Shown here in pieces: positions 32,381-44,220 of a stretch of 64,000 bases of DNA (its first letter is position 1; every line of letters starts with the position of its first letter). This DNA is from Picochlorum sp. 'celeri'. Taxonomy: Eukaryota; Chlorophyta; Trebouxiophyceae. The stretch lies in the NCBI GenBank assembly GCA_010909725.1, contig JAACMV010000010.1, positions 496,001 through 560,000 on the forward strand. Reading direction: 5' to 3'. The translations under genes were made by a program, and so were the position numbers. Below the pieces are notes generated by a model. It saw only the letters and a list, made by a program, of their open reading frames with translations. It was not told where the DNA came from and searched no databases.

Positions 32381-33176
32381 TTACTTGCGGTTGACTGGGT
32401 CGAAAGAAGAGACTGCGCTGACTGCCACGGCAATGGCACCGAGCACAAGACCTCCAGCAACAACAGAGTTCAAGAGGTTCTTCAATGATGGGGTCACGGC
32501 AGCCTCGGCCACCAATGGGTGGGCCATCATGGCTCCCATACCGACAGTCACTCCAGCCATGACCTTCTCGACGTCCTTCTTCTCCACGGCGCTGCATCAT
32601 AGAGGAGCATGGTGTTGAGAGGTGAGTGGTAACAAGACACTCGGTCAAAAGATACTTTTGACCGAAAGATTTAATCAATCATAGTACACATCATACCTTG
32701 CCATGACTGGACGGGCAACGGCCACGCGAGAGGAGGTTCTCTTGACGGAGACTGCACAGAATACAACACCAAGTCATGTCAGTGACCATCAGAATGCCCA
32801 CAACCGCAACGAGAGCAAGGACACAGATGAGTGTCTGCCTTCTGTTCTTTCCTATGCTGTCTGCTGTAATCCAGTGCGAATTGCCCGATGATGCGGTTCA
32901 ATTTGATCATAATCAAGATTAAAACGTAGATTCTGGTTCATACAGGCAACGCCTGCCGTATGTCGCCAGAGATTGGCGATTGACCCAACCGTAGCGATTC
33001 CCAGGACTCATCCAGCCATCATCGGGCAATAGAACGCACATATTTCAGCAAATATACATAGATCTATTGTTTCAAAGAGGGAAAGATCGCGTTGATGAGG
33101 TAGACGTACCAGAAGCTCCAGCCATTGATTTACGGGCCACCACTGGGCGAGACAAGCATACTGCGCTGCAGGCCAT
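32381..33176 (-). CDS. PSBX: Photosystem II subunit X, nuclear-encoded
   Basis: Exons 33176-33110, 32751-32697 and 32591-32381 (introns 358 and 105 nt), 110 residues. The mature part has the PsbX signature TPSLKNLL and one membrane span ([18 protein letters not shown]), ending FDPVNRK. PsbX is a small subunit near cytochrome b559 of PSII. The first 40 residues ([18 protein letters not shown]) are a stromal transit peptide, followed by a hydrophobic thylakoid-transfer segment with an AEA cleavage site, so targeting is bipartite. No ER signal is present, arguing for a primary plastid. A nuclear copy is typical of green plants; red-lineage plastids keep psbX. Intron 1 is by far the longest in the window and holds an inverted-repeat element. 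Confidence 0.93.
32641..32665 (-). repeat. Perfect 11-bp hairpin in PsbX intron 2
   Basis: Arms TCGGTCAAAAG (32641-32651) and CTTTTGACCGA (32655-32665) with a 3-nt loop, in the second PsbX intron between donor and acceptor. It would fold stably in the pre-mRNA and shorten the effective splice-site distance. A dimeric DNA-binding site is the alternative. Confidence 0.7.
32880..33030 (-). repeat. 151-bp inverted-repeat, hairpin-rich element in PsbX intron 1
   Basis: Perfect 14-nt terminal inverted repeats ATTGCCCGATGATG (32880-32893) and CATCATCGGGCAAT (33017-33030) enclose 123 nt. Inside lie two further stems: CAGGC/GCCTG (32943-32955, 3-nt loop) and TCGCCA/TGGCGA (32963-32979, 5-nt loop). 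I see no convincing target-site duplication, no C/D or H/ACA boxes in the right places and no match to known spliceosomal, SRP or riboswitch RNAs. It may be a MITE-like insertion or a structured intronic RNA; the strand given is that of the host gene. Confidence 0.6.
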
Positions 33177-33357
33177 TGCTACTATATGTGATCTGGGATG
33201 TGGTTGTAGAAACAAAATCTATGTGAATTAATGAATGTCCGTGGGATGGGATGGAGTGGACAACAAGAACCAGCAACCACGGGTGATCGGATCACGACTT
33301 TATCCATTCAATCCCGAAAGTGTGTCTCGATTACATTTTAAATTTAAATTACGGAGT

Positions 33358-35079
33358 TCACTGGAGTTTGTCATCTCGACCATCATGGGACATGATCACG
33401 TCGACTCGTTTTAACAGCGTATCACATGATTGAAGTACCTCCAAGACTGCTGTAGCTGCTGTTCGGCGATTGGAATCGTCCATGTGGTGCATTCGTATGA
33501 ATTGTATGCGTTGGCGGCATGATGCCCTCAGAGATCCTATTGTTTCCTGAGCAGGTAGTACTGCACTGATGATCTTGCCTTGGGCGGGTGCTTTATGTTT
33601 CTGGGTTAGGAGTGTGGAGCATACGAGGAGTAATGTCCCAAGCATGTGTTTCACCTCTGTCATCATGCTTGCCTCTGTCATCATCATGATGGCATTGGTT
33701 TCTTTTCCTTTTTTTACTCCTTCTTCTTCTTCCTTTCCTTCTTCTTCTCTGTGATTAATCAGAGTGCAAGAATTGACTATATCTGATAATAATGATGGTG
33801 GAATAATATCATATGTATCAAAATTGCCATGTTCCTGTGTGGATGCATGAGACATCATGATGCCATTCCACATGGCACAAAGCATTCTCTCCTCCAGCTT
33901 GAGGGTTGGGACATCCCTTCCGTCGAGTGAGGCGGCCTTTGTTCCATCGTCTTCAGTATGGCATGCCTCTCGTAATGTATTCCATGCCATGCAATATCCA
34001 GGGACACGGCATGCCCATTGAAATAGTTGGTCTGAATAGCATGCAAGCAAGAGCAATACTCGCGCACAGGCAGTGCACTGGGGCTCCCGAATAAACGCTT
34101 GAATACAACATATGTACACGCCCTTTTGTATCATGATACTTTCTATGCGGTTTTGAGACGATGGGACCTTGGGTATTGTTCGTACGAGGTACTCAATACA
34201 AGCAGCAGCTGCCAGCACCAGACTCTTCGTGTCAGAGTGGTGTCTGTCTGCCAACTCGACGGAAATCATGTCGGTCAATACTCGCAATACATCCGACCAT
34301 GTAACAACGTCTGAATCCATGACAATGTTGGCAGTCATGTGTCCGAGAAGAATCCGAAATTCCTTCACCATTGCTGCATGAGCATCTGCAGTCTTCCATG
34401 CCAACAGCATGGAATACACGGCGTGCGCCACCTTTCTCGATCGCCGACACACCTGCTGTAATAAAGATATGAACATGTTCATTCTCTGTATTCGTTCGTC
34501 ATCAGCGCCGACGACTATTCTATTCAGACATGCTTCACATGCCCGGACCAATGATCCAGACTCCCATGCATCATCCAACAACAATGTATCCAGCGTGTCT
34601 GGCCAGAAAAACGTTTTATAATACCCATCATGTATATCTAATGGTATTTCCACCATACCAATTATATGGAATAGATGAAGACCGTATAATTCTTGCCACA
34701 GCACCACCTGCCCTCCTCCCTGATCCGATGAGGCACCGCGATGCAGATTTTCCATGATGGTGCGCCGCGCCCGTCCATCTGCTTCCATCATATACGATGC
34801 AATGACGCCTTCTGCACCTCGTTCCATATCCGTCGTACAGAATCGAATCAATGACACCGCATCATCATCATCTTCAAGCAATGGATAATCAAATGTCAAC
34901 CTTGCATACAGGTCTCTTTTGTCCTTCCTCCAGTCAGCATCTTCTTCTTGTTGGTGGTGGTGGTGTTCTTTTGAAGATGGCGTCTCTTGGTCAACAGCAG
35001 CACGACTAGAAGGAGAGGAGGACGCCAACTGCTCCTCCAAAGCCTGGACAGCCAACCTAATAAACTCTTGTCTGTCCAT
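33358..35079 (-). CDS. Hypothetical helical protein, 573 residues
   Basis: Intronless. I do not recognise it. The N-terminus has a Ser-rich patch and a His run (HHHHQQEE), then a mostly alpha-helical Leu/Cys-rich protein that could be an ARM/HEAT-type solenoid (phrases QELYGLHLFHIIGMVEIPLDI, CEACLNRIVVG, ACARVLLLLACYSDQLF). A Glu/Lys-rich low-complexity insert lies near residue 455. It has no signal peptide and no transmembrane segment. TGTAA occurs 3' of the stop in the mRNA sense. It is divergent from acetyl-CoA carboxylase across 569 bp and 181 bp from the PsbX start. Confidence 0.7.
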   Translation of the reverse strand: MDRQEFIRLAVQALEEQLASSSPSSRAAVDQETPSSKEHHHHQQEEDADWRKDKRDLYARLTFDYPLLEDDDDAVSLIRFCTTDMERGAEGVIASYMMEADGRARRTIMENLHRGASSDQGGGQVVLWQELYGLHLFHIIGMVEIPLDIHDGYYKTFFWPDTLDTLLLDDAWESGSLVRACEACLNRIVVGADDERIQRMNMFISLLQQVCRRSRKVAHAVYSMLLAWKTADAHAAMVKEFRILLGHMTANIVMDSDVVTWSDVLRVLTDMISVELADRHHSDTKSLVLAAAACIEYLVRTIPKVPSSQNRIESIMIQKGVYICCIQAFIREPQCTACARVLLLLACYSDQLFQWACRVPGYCMAWNTLREACHTEDDGTKAASLDGRDVPTLKLEERMLCAMWNGIMMSHASTQEHGNFDTYDIIPPSLLSDIVNSCTLINHREEEGKEEEEGVKKGKETNAIMMMTEASMMTEVKHMLGTLLLVCSTLLTQKHKAPAQGKIISAVLPAQETIGSLRASCRQRIQFIRMHHMDDSNRRTAATAVLEVLQSCDTLLKRVDVIMSHDGRDDKLQ

Positions 35080-35648
35080 ATCAATACATGCTTGTTGGCA
35101 GTTTACAATTTCTGGACTTCTGCCATCATCATCTAATCAATGATTCATTCATATAATGTATTTGTTGCAGATAATATCAGGCAGAGAGGAATCAGAATTC
35201 CAATGGAATTGAATGCCCAGTCACCGTCAGTGAAAAAGTCCGTAAATAGACTATTTAAATCAATTGATTGCAACATGCCTTTGTCTTTTCCTGGGAGGCT
35301 CGAACTAGTGTCAACGACTCTCTCATCAGAAAATACGCGCATCTGATGTGATTATCTGCCACACCGCTGGATATCTGATATATCAATTGCAATAAAAATC
35401 TATTGGTGTCGTAGATTTGGATATTCAGTGGGAAAACATTGTTTCTTTTTGTGCGCTCGTGTTGTTTGACTCGAGGCACTGACGTGTTCTGACACGGATT
35501 TGTAGTAGAATTTGCTACCGACGTAGTAGATTGTACTATTACATTATTATTGAAATATAACGTGTGAAATATTGGACTGTTACGAGCCTGCTGTGGAGTG
35601 GCAAGGAATTCTTCTTTGGAGGCACAGGAAGAGTTGACCACTTCTGAC
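35080..35648. promoter_or_regulatory. 569-bp divergent spacer upstream of acetyl-CoA carboxylase
   Basis: Lies between the hypothetical helical gene and ACC, presumably with both promoters. AT-rich, with short open frames of no apparent quality. A frame continuous with ACC reaches back to a GTG at 35598, but 35649 is the first ATG. No RNA gene was seen. Confidence 0.4.
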
Positions 35649-38600
35649 ATGACTCGCTCTCAGGAGATGGTACCAGAGGATGCATCGCCCCAAGTGGGCA
35701 AGAATACTGATAGTGTAGTCGAGAGTGTTGTGGAGAAGAAGGTGGTGGCGAAGCAAGAGTCGGCATTGCCTATTTCCCTGTCCATGTCGTTTGACAATAT
35801 GCACGGGTGCGTTGTTGTGTTGTAGGTTTGGGGTGAGTATGGGTATGTATTTGAGACATGTTATGATGTTTGTAGGGATTCTGTTGGGGTTCCAAAGCAT
35901 TCAAAAGAGACGTATGAGGCGTTGGATGCCATGGTAGAAAAGTTGGGAGGTGACAAGCCTGTTCACTCAGTCCTAGTTGCGAACAATGGTCTTGCTGCCG
36001 TGAAGTTCATTCGTTCTGTGAGGAATTGGGCATTCAAAAGATTTGGGGATGAGCGTGTGGTGAATTTGATCGCCATGGCGACGCCAGAGGACATGATGGC
36101 CGATGCAGAGCACATCAGGCTGGCTGACCAGTTTATTGAAGTTCCTGGTGGTCGCAATGTGAACAACTACGCCAACGTACAGTTGATCGTTTCTCTTGCG
36201 TTGAGAACTCGAGTTGATGCTGTGTGGCCTGGATGGTGCGTGACACCTTGTGTGGATGGTGTGCATGAGTATTCTGTAATCTAATGTCGGTGTCTTGGTC
36301 ATGTAGGGGTCATGCATCTGAGAAACCAGAGCTGCCAGAGCTCTTGGGTAATACGCCTACTGGTGTGAGATTTATTGGACCAGGGCAGTACGCCATGGCT
36401 GCGCTTGGAGATAAGATTGGCTCGTCAATCTTGGCTCAGTCAGCTGGTGTGCCAACATTGCCTTGGAGTGGAGACGGTGTCATGATCAAGTACGAAGATT
36501 GTGACAATGGCGAAATCCCGGACGATATATATGATAAGGCGTGCCTTCATAATGTGGCTGAAGCTATTGCCTGCTTTGAGAGGATCAATGCACCTATTAT
36601 GCTCAAGGCATCGTGGGGAGGTGGAGGCAAAGGAATCCGCATGGTGAAGCATGTGGATGAGGTGCCCAACGCATTCAAGCAAGTGCAAGCAGAAGTTCCA
36701 GGATCTCCCATCTTTGCCATGAAGCTCGCGAGGAGGAGCAGGCATTTGGAAGTTCAGTTGTTGGCTGATATGCATGGAAATGTATGTTCTGTTTTCAGCA
36801 GAGATTGCTCTGTGCAGAGACGTCACCAGAAAATTGTTGAAGAGGGACCTGTAACTGTAGCACATGCTGAGAAATTAAACCATATGGAAAGCTGTGCCCG
36901 CTCCCTTGCCAGGAGTGTAAAGTATGTTGGTGCTGCCACAGTTGAGTATCTCTATGCCATGGAGGATGATGAGTACTGCTTCTTGGAATTGAATCCTCGT
37001 CTCCAAGTGGAGCATCCAGTCACTGAGTGGATTTCTGGGGTGAATATCCCTGCTTGTCAGTTGCTTATTGCACAGGGTGTGCCTCTTCATGCAATCCCTG
37101 ACCTACGCCGACTGTATGGGAAGGACCCAGAGGGTACTGACCCTATTGATTTCGAAGATTTCAATGCCCGCAATCCGCCATCTGGTCATGTTGTAGCTGT
37201 CAGAATTACAGCAGAAAATGCGAACGCTGGGTTCAAGCCGACTGCCGGGAAGATTGAGGAGATTTCTTTCAGAGGTACCCCTGATGTGTGGGGCTACTTT
37301 TCAGTCAAAGGAGGTGGCTCGGTCCATGAGTTCTCTGACTCTCAATTCGGCCATTTGTTTGCAAAGGGGGAGAATAGGAATGCTGCTATCCGTGCTATGG
37401 TGGTTGCGTTGAAGGAACTCAAAATCAGAGGGGAGATCCGAACAAATTCTGACTATGTCTGTGATTTGATACAAACAAGTGATTTTATCGGGGATTCTCA
37501 CGACACCGGGTGGTTGGATAAGAGAATCGCAGAGCAAATCACGACAGAAAGCCCACCTTGGCATTTGTCTGTTGTATGCGGTGCAGCCGTGAGAGCAACT
37601 CAAAATTTCAACAGGAAACAAATAGAGTACCTTGGGTACCTGGAGAAGGGGCAGCTTCCCCCAGCCAGAATTTCTATGAACACTTCTGTTGAATCATTTG
37701 TTGTTGATGAGGAGAAGTTCTCTGTTGAGGTCTCTCGAACTGGTCCTCAGAGTTTGTCCATGCGACTGAATGGCTCCACTCTTGATGTGGTGGCACGAGA
37801 ATTGAATGATGGAGGGCTACTGATCCAGTTGGACGGCGTCTCTCACGTTGTTCATGCTGAAGAAGAACCCAGTGGAACAAGGTTGCTGATTGGAACAAGC
37901 ACATGCCTACTGTCAAATGAGCACGATCCATCCCAGTTAACCTCCTTATCCACAGGGAAATTAATCAGGTATTTGGTTGAGGATGGAGCCCACATCCAAG
38001 CAAACACAGCATATGCTGAGATTGAAGTCATGAAGATGGTTATGGAGCTCACGTGCCCTTCATCTGGAGTGATAACATTTGAGATTCCAGAAGGGTCAGT
38101 TCTGGCTCCAGGCAGTCTCATTGCTCGCCTCAAGTTGGACGACCTTGCATCTGTCAAGACAGCAACCCCATTCACGGGACAATGGCCTGAGGTTGGACCT
38201 CCAGTCGTACGGGCTGACGGAGTGCAAAAGAGATTCAACGAGTCAGTTACAAGTGCGGACAACATCCTGGCTGGCTATCCTAACCCAGTCGATTCAACTG
38301 TTTCAATTCTGAGAGAAACAGCCAGCGACCCCACCCTGCCACTGTTGCAATGGGATGAAGCATATGGAGTTGTTTCGAGCCGTTTACCACATAAATTGGC
38401 ATCACTTCTAGAGAAAATCGTGGATGAGTGCGCAACCGATCTGAACAAGGGTCTGAAGGAGAAAGCTGAGCATGGTGACCTGGATGCAATATCAAGAAGC
38501 TGCATGGAAACTTTGCTTGGAACCATGACACAGGAAGTATCACAAACTCCGCCCGAGGATATCGCTGCTTTGGAGCAGCTTCTTGAGCCTTTGATTGAAG

Positions 38601-41600
38601 TTGCTAGAAACCATGCAATGGGATCTGAGCATTATACAAGAAGCATCGTCAAGGGAATGTTGGCCAAATACTTGTCCGTGGAGGAGCAATTCCAAACAGC
38701 AGAGGGCATCACAGAGCAAGAGATCATCGACGCCATGCGAAAGTCAAGTGCTAGCGATTTACAGTCAGTGGTGTCACTTGTTATTTCTCACAATGGGTTG
38801 AAGGCAAAGAACGATCTCATCATGTCCCTTCTCAGAACCTTTGTGAGGGAGCATCCAGATGAATACCGCCAAGAGCTCAGACACTTGGCTTCCCTTCAGG
38901 ACAAAAAAGCAATTTCATTAGTTTTACTCGCCCAGAAATTGCTTGAGATGTCTCTTCTCGGGGAATTGAGGAAGATTGTGGCAAAAGCTCTCTCAGGAGA
39001 TGAGGTCACCCTTGACCAAGCCATTACTGAAAAGGAGCCTGTGAGCCCTGGAGGAGTGGCCAGACGAGTAACTCTGAATGAGGGCCTTTTTGCTGGTTTG
39101 AGCGATATTGCGGCGTCTCCTTCAATGCGCCATGGAAAGATCGAGGACAGGATCAACATGCTGGTGATGGCCCCAGCAGCTGTGGAGGATGCGATTGCGT
39201 CCCTACTCCCTGACCATGCTGACTTGGAACTCAGGTCAAGGGCTTTGACGACATATATCCAGCGTATCTACCACCCATATATTGTTGTTGAGCCTCAGAT
39301 GGATGCGTATAATGAAAATCTTTCGATGGCATCCTGGGTGTATGAGAAGCAGTCAGCAGATGCTTCGATTACTGATTGCATTGGTGGCAGCATTGTTCTG
39401 GAGGATTTGAACATGCTTGAGGAAGGTGTTAATGCTTTGATGAATTCCAAGGCATCTTCTGGATTGAAATCCGAGGTAAACAAGGGTACACTCCATCTTA
39501 TTCTTGACTCCAGAGCAGATGTGCCAGAATATGAAGTCTTCCTGGCCAAAGTGAACTCGCTGTCGAATTTAATTTTGGACGCTGGATACAATGCTGTATC
39601 ATTGTTGAGCAGAGGTGAAAAGATGGTTCCTATGAGAACGGTCGTTTACTTCTCCGAAGCAGAAAGGAACTTCTCATCATCTCCTGTCCTGAGATTCATG
39701 GAGCCCCCAACTGCAGACTGCCTTGAAATGCACAAACTGCAGTCTTTCACAGAGCTTCGGCATACATCTTCGAGGAACAGGCAATGGAATCTCTTTGCAG
39801 TCACAGAACAGCGCGCCAAAATGATGTCACTGAAGAGGGTCTTTGCAAGAGGCGTTGTCAGACAGCTTGGTCGCCCAGACCTCCTGGCTGCAACTTACGG
39901 TGGCAACTCTGCAGCGGTCGCTAAAGCTGCCATGCAAGAAGTGGGATCGTCTATTGAGTCTGCTCTCACGGAATTTGAAAGAGCGGCATATATTGGTGAG
40001 AGCGGCTCTAAAGCGGACTGGGCGCACATTTTTGTTAATGTCATTGCCCCAGTAGCACTTGGTGATGAGGGCGACCAAATGAAAGTGGCATTGGCGTTGC
40101 GTGCAGCGGCTGCAACATTGACAGCTCATAATATCTCTCGTTTGAGAAACTCATCAGTCGCCCAATGGGAGCTGAGACTTCGGACAGTAGGAAATAAGGC
40201 TGCATGGAGAGTGATTGTTTCCGTTCCCACTGGCCACGAAAGTGGAGAGGATTGCGTCGATGTTTACAGGGAGCACACCGATGGCACGCGCGTTATTTAC
40301 AATGCAATTACAGGCGATTGTCCGATGAATAATGTACCAGTTTCTGCACCATACGAGCCCTTGGAGACGCTCCAGTTGAAGCAAATGGCTGCCCGTAGGC
40401 ATAAGACAACCTACTGTTATGACTTCCCAGCTGTCTTTGAGCATGCATTGATGCAAGTCTGGGCCCAAAGGGCGGCTTCTGGAGAACCAGATGCTGTTCC
40501 TCCCACGTCAAAGCTTGTTGAAGCACAGGAACTTGTCCCACGTGATGAGGAATTGCTGAATTTCCGGGAATCGGCTCCCCTTGTGCCCATGAAGAGACCA
40601 CCTAACCTCAACAAGGTTGGAGTGGTAGCCTGGCTAATGACCTTGCATACCCCAGAATACCCTCAAGGACGACAGATTGTCACGATTGCAAATGACATCA
40701 CCCATTCCTTCGGAGCATTTGGTCCAAAGGAGGATGCCATGTTCCGTGCTGCCACTCATTTTGCACTGGAGAACCGCCTGCCAGTTGTCTACCTCGCAGC
40801 TAATAGTGGTGCAAGGGTTGGTTTGGCTAACGAGCTCAAATTATGCATGAAAGTTGCATGGGTAAACAACGAAGATCCTACCAAGGGATTCAGATACATT
40901 TATCTGTCCAAAGAAGACCATGACTCTATACTGGAAAGGGCAAAAGAGTCTGGAGTCACACCCTTCAAGGCGCAGATGATTGATGATGAAGGCGAAGTGA
41001 GATATCAGCTCTCAGATATCATTGGTCTCGAGGATGGCCTTGGAGTCGAGTGTTTGAGTGGAAGTGGCTCCATTGCTGGTATTTACTCAAAAGCATTCAA
41101 GGAGGGATTCACTCTCACTCTTGTGTCTGGAAGGACTGTCGGTATTGGAGCATACCTCGCCAGGTTGGGTCGTCGTTGCATCCAGAGGAAGGATCAACCA
41201 ATCATTCTCACTGGATTTGCGGCTCTCAACAAATTGCTTGGCAGAGAGGTATACACAAGCCACATGCAGTTGGGAGGTCCAAAGATCATGGGCACGAATG
41301 GTGTGTCCCACCACATTGTTCACGATGACCTAGAAGGAGTGACGAAAGTGCTCGAATGGATTTCATTCATTCCCTCTCGTACTGGCGAGACGATTCCCAA
41401 ACTTCCAACATCAGACTCCATTACCAGAAGAGTTGCCTACAAGCCAGCAGATGGCGAAAAATTGAATCCTCGTTCTGCTATTGCTGGATATGATGATGCG
41501 GCGACAGGTGGCTGGGTATCTGGACTGTTTGATCGTGGTTCTTGGCTTGAAAGCCAATCTGACTGGGCGAGAACGGTGGTCACAGGCCGTGCCCGACTTG

Positions 41601-42706
41601 GAGGAATTCCTTGTGGCGTCATTGCAGTGGAAGTCGACACTGTCATGCTCGACATCCCTGCCGATCCAGGAATGCCGGATTCCTCTGAAAAGACTATTCC
41701 ACAGGCTGGCCAAGTCTGGTTCCCAGACTCTGCCCTGAAGACTGCCCATGCAATGGAAGAATTTGATCTGGAAGGCCTTCCTCTCTTTGTCATGGCAAAC
41801 TGGAGAGGCTTCAGTGGCGGACAGCGAGATCTCTTTGAAGGAGTCTTGCAAGCCGGATCTTTGATTGTTGAAAATTTGAGGTCGTATCGTCAGCCAGTCT
41901 TTATGTACATCCCCCCTGGGTGCGAGCTTCGAGGTGGAGCTTGGGTTGTGATTGACTCTCAGATCAACCCCGACCAGATTGAGAGTTATGCTGACACCAC
42001 AGCAAAGGGTGGGGTGCTCGAGCCAGAAGGAATGGTGGAAATCAAGTTCAGATCCAAGGAGCTGATCAGCGCCATGCACAGATTGGATCCTGTGATGAAA
42101 GCTTTGGTCACCAGCCACGGAGCTGATCACAGCCTGGTGAAAGAACGAGAGGCCAAACTCCTGCCAATCTACACTGGCATAGCACAATCATTCGCACAAA
42201 TGCATGACACGCCAGTCCGAATGCAAGCAAAGGGAGTCATCAAAGAAATCGTACCATGGGAAACATCTAGGCAGTTCTTTGCCAATCGTCTCAAGAGACG
42301 CCTTGCAGAGGCTGCTCTTTGCACCCATTTGAGATCAGCAGATGACAAGATCACCTCTGTTGAAGCCAAACAAATGATACGAGATTGGTATCTCACTAGT
42401 CCAATGAGTAGCAATGCTGATTCAAACATAAGCCTGGTCGTCGACCATGCAATGAACCTGGATGAGCAGGAAGCCTTGTGGCAAGATGATGCAGCCTTCA
42501 TGGACTGGGTAGATGGACCATCGGGAGCGGCTCGCATTTCGCTCGAACTCAGACACGTCCGTCAGCAATCAGCAACCAAGCTCGTCAAAGCTCTCAGTAG
42601 TACATCTGAAGGAACGCAAGGCCTGATGCAAGGTCTTGAGGAGGCCATGGAAACGAATCATTCGTTGCTCTTGCAACTTCGAAATTTGGTCAACCAGCGT
42701 GGATGA
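35649..42706 (+). CDS. ACC1: Homomeric multidomain acetyl-CoA carboxylase
   Basis: Exons 35649-35806, 35876-36235 and 36307-42706 (introns 69 and 71 nt) encode 2305 residues, the normal size for the eukaryotic single-chain enzyme that makes malonyl-CoA. In order: biotin carboxylase (about 60-560; SWGGGGKGIRMV ATP-grasp loop, FLELNPRLQVEHPVTE), biotin carrier domain with the biotinyl Lys in EVMKM (about residue 749), the long central domain, and the carboxyltransferase halves (about 1600-2230; AANSGARVGLA, LGGPKIMGTNGVSHH, NWRGFSGGQRDLFEG). The N-terminus is acidic and not transit-like, so this looks like the cytosolic form, unless another 5' exon exists. TGTAA follows at 42747-42751. Confidence 0.97.
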
Positions 42707-42774
42707 ATCTTTTTTACCCACCAGTCTCTTGTTTTGTGTCTTTGTTTGTAATTAAATTCTGATTTCATATATTT

Positions 42775-44190
42775 ATGAGTCTTTATTCAAGGCTGTGCTC
42801 GACGATCCCGTCGGCAGTGTCAAACTCGTCTGAGTTTCCCTTGTTGCCAGGGTATGCACAAGGTTCGGCTCCTGCTGTTCTTCAAAGCCGCCTGGGATCA
42901 CGAAGATTTACATCAAATACCTCTAGGTATCGAATTAATGCCCATGAGGACTATATTAGGTTCGATGCGTGTTTGAGAATTCTCCAACTACCTTGACCTA
43001 GCAATCACTGGTTTGATCGTCACGTCTGATGCATGTGCAGCGTTTCAAACGAATCTGGAGGTAATAAACGTTTAGTTGTGCACCGCCGAGATGCAGTAAC
43101 GGTCGACCTGAACAAGGGGTCGGGTTTGGACGACCAGAGCATAGTAGAGGATAGCCAGCATGTTGGCCTGAATGGAAAGTTTGTGGTTCCTGCTGAGCGG
43201 GTGGCACAGCTCAAAGAAGAACTGGGTATGACGTCTGATGAGCTTATTAAATCGCTGATAACTCCCGCATCAGCATTAGCACGCCCGCCGATTTCAACGT
43301 TTCATGTGGGGTATGTTGTCTTTCTGGCTGGACTCATCCATGATGTGTACCTCTACCCTTTTTTCATGGTTCATGAATGAATGCAGAGCTGTAGGTATTG
43401 GGGGCAGTGGTAATTTATATGTCGGCTGTAATCTTGAGTTTGCAAATCTACCCTTGTACAATTCTGTGCATGCTGAGCAATTTCTACTGGTGAATGCATT
43501 GCATCATCGAGAGACTCGGATTGAAAAGCTGGCAATCTCCGCAGCTCCCTGTGGACATTGCAGGCAATTTTTCTCGGAACTAAATTGCGCGGTACGATGG
43601 GTCTACGTGTGTGAGAATCTTGTCAATGATGCGACCATTATGGCTGTGATTGTTTGCTGCAGGACTCTATAAAGTTTTTATTTTTCAATGGCTCGTATTC
43701 ACTAGGTCAGCTGCTCCCAATGCGTTTTAAACCGACAGATTTGCTGGAAGATCCAGAGACTCCGTTATTGCTGTTGCCTCAGAATAATCAAGTAAAATTT
43801 TCTGCCCAAGCTGAGGAGCAGATTCAAGAATGGAGGGACTCTGGGAATACCCTGCTTGTCCAAGCTGCAGAAGCAGCATTGGAGGAGTGCAGAAATGCCT
43901 ATTGTCCATACAGCAGATGTCCTGCCTCCGCATCAATTGTGACAGATGATGGAGGCGTGTATGCAGGAGGTTATATAGAGAGTGCTGCGTATAATCCAAG
44001 CATGTTGCCGCTGCAGAGTGCCATTATAGATGCTGTGATTGATGGAATGCCGTGCTACACCAAGATGACAGCAGCCATATTGCTGGAAACAGAAGGCGGA
44101 GCTGTGCAGCATGATAGAACGATGAGAGTCAATGTTGCACAAATAGCTCCACAAGCAGACTTTTTTGTGTTACATGTACAAAATATTTGA
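42775..44190 (+). CDS. CDA1: Cytidine deaminase, plant-type dimeric two-domain
   Basis: Four exons, 42775-42926, 43041-43310, 43387-43591 and 43663-44190 (introns 114, 76 and 71 nt), encode 384 residues. Deaminates cytidine/deoxycytidine to uridine in pyrimidine salvage. An approximately 60-residue Ser/Arg-rich leader precedes the fold. The catalytic zinc domain has the HAE motif (NSVHAEQFLLVNAL) and PCGHCRQFF. The C-terminal half repeats the fold without zinc ligands (CRNAYCPYSRCPASAS, GYIESAAYNPSMLPLQSA), as in homodimeric CDAs of plants and E. coli. The start at 42775 relies on the first ATG. It converges on IPK1 with 30 bp between stops. Confidence 0.92.
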
Positions 44191-44220
44191 CAATTTTCTC
44201 ATCAATGCCAATGGGCAGGT

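Noticed and set aside
32880..33030. Known riboswitch, hammerhead ribozyme, snoRNA or snRNA in the PsbX intron
   Set aside because: I looked for the TPP-riboswitch, hammerhead core, C/D and H/ACA boxes and U1-U6 motifs on both strands; only partial, misplaced matches (for example a near C-box and a CTGGATGAGTCC) were seen.
41411..42187. 258-codon open frame antisense to ACC
   Set aside because: It mirrors the codon pattern of a highly conserved carboxyltransferase region and has no domain-like features or start context.
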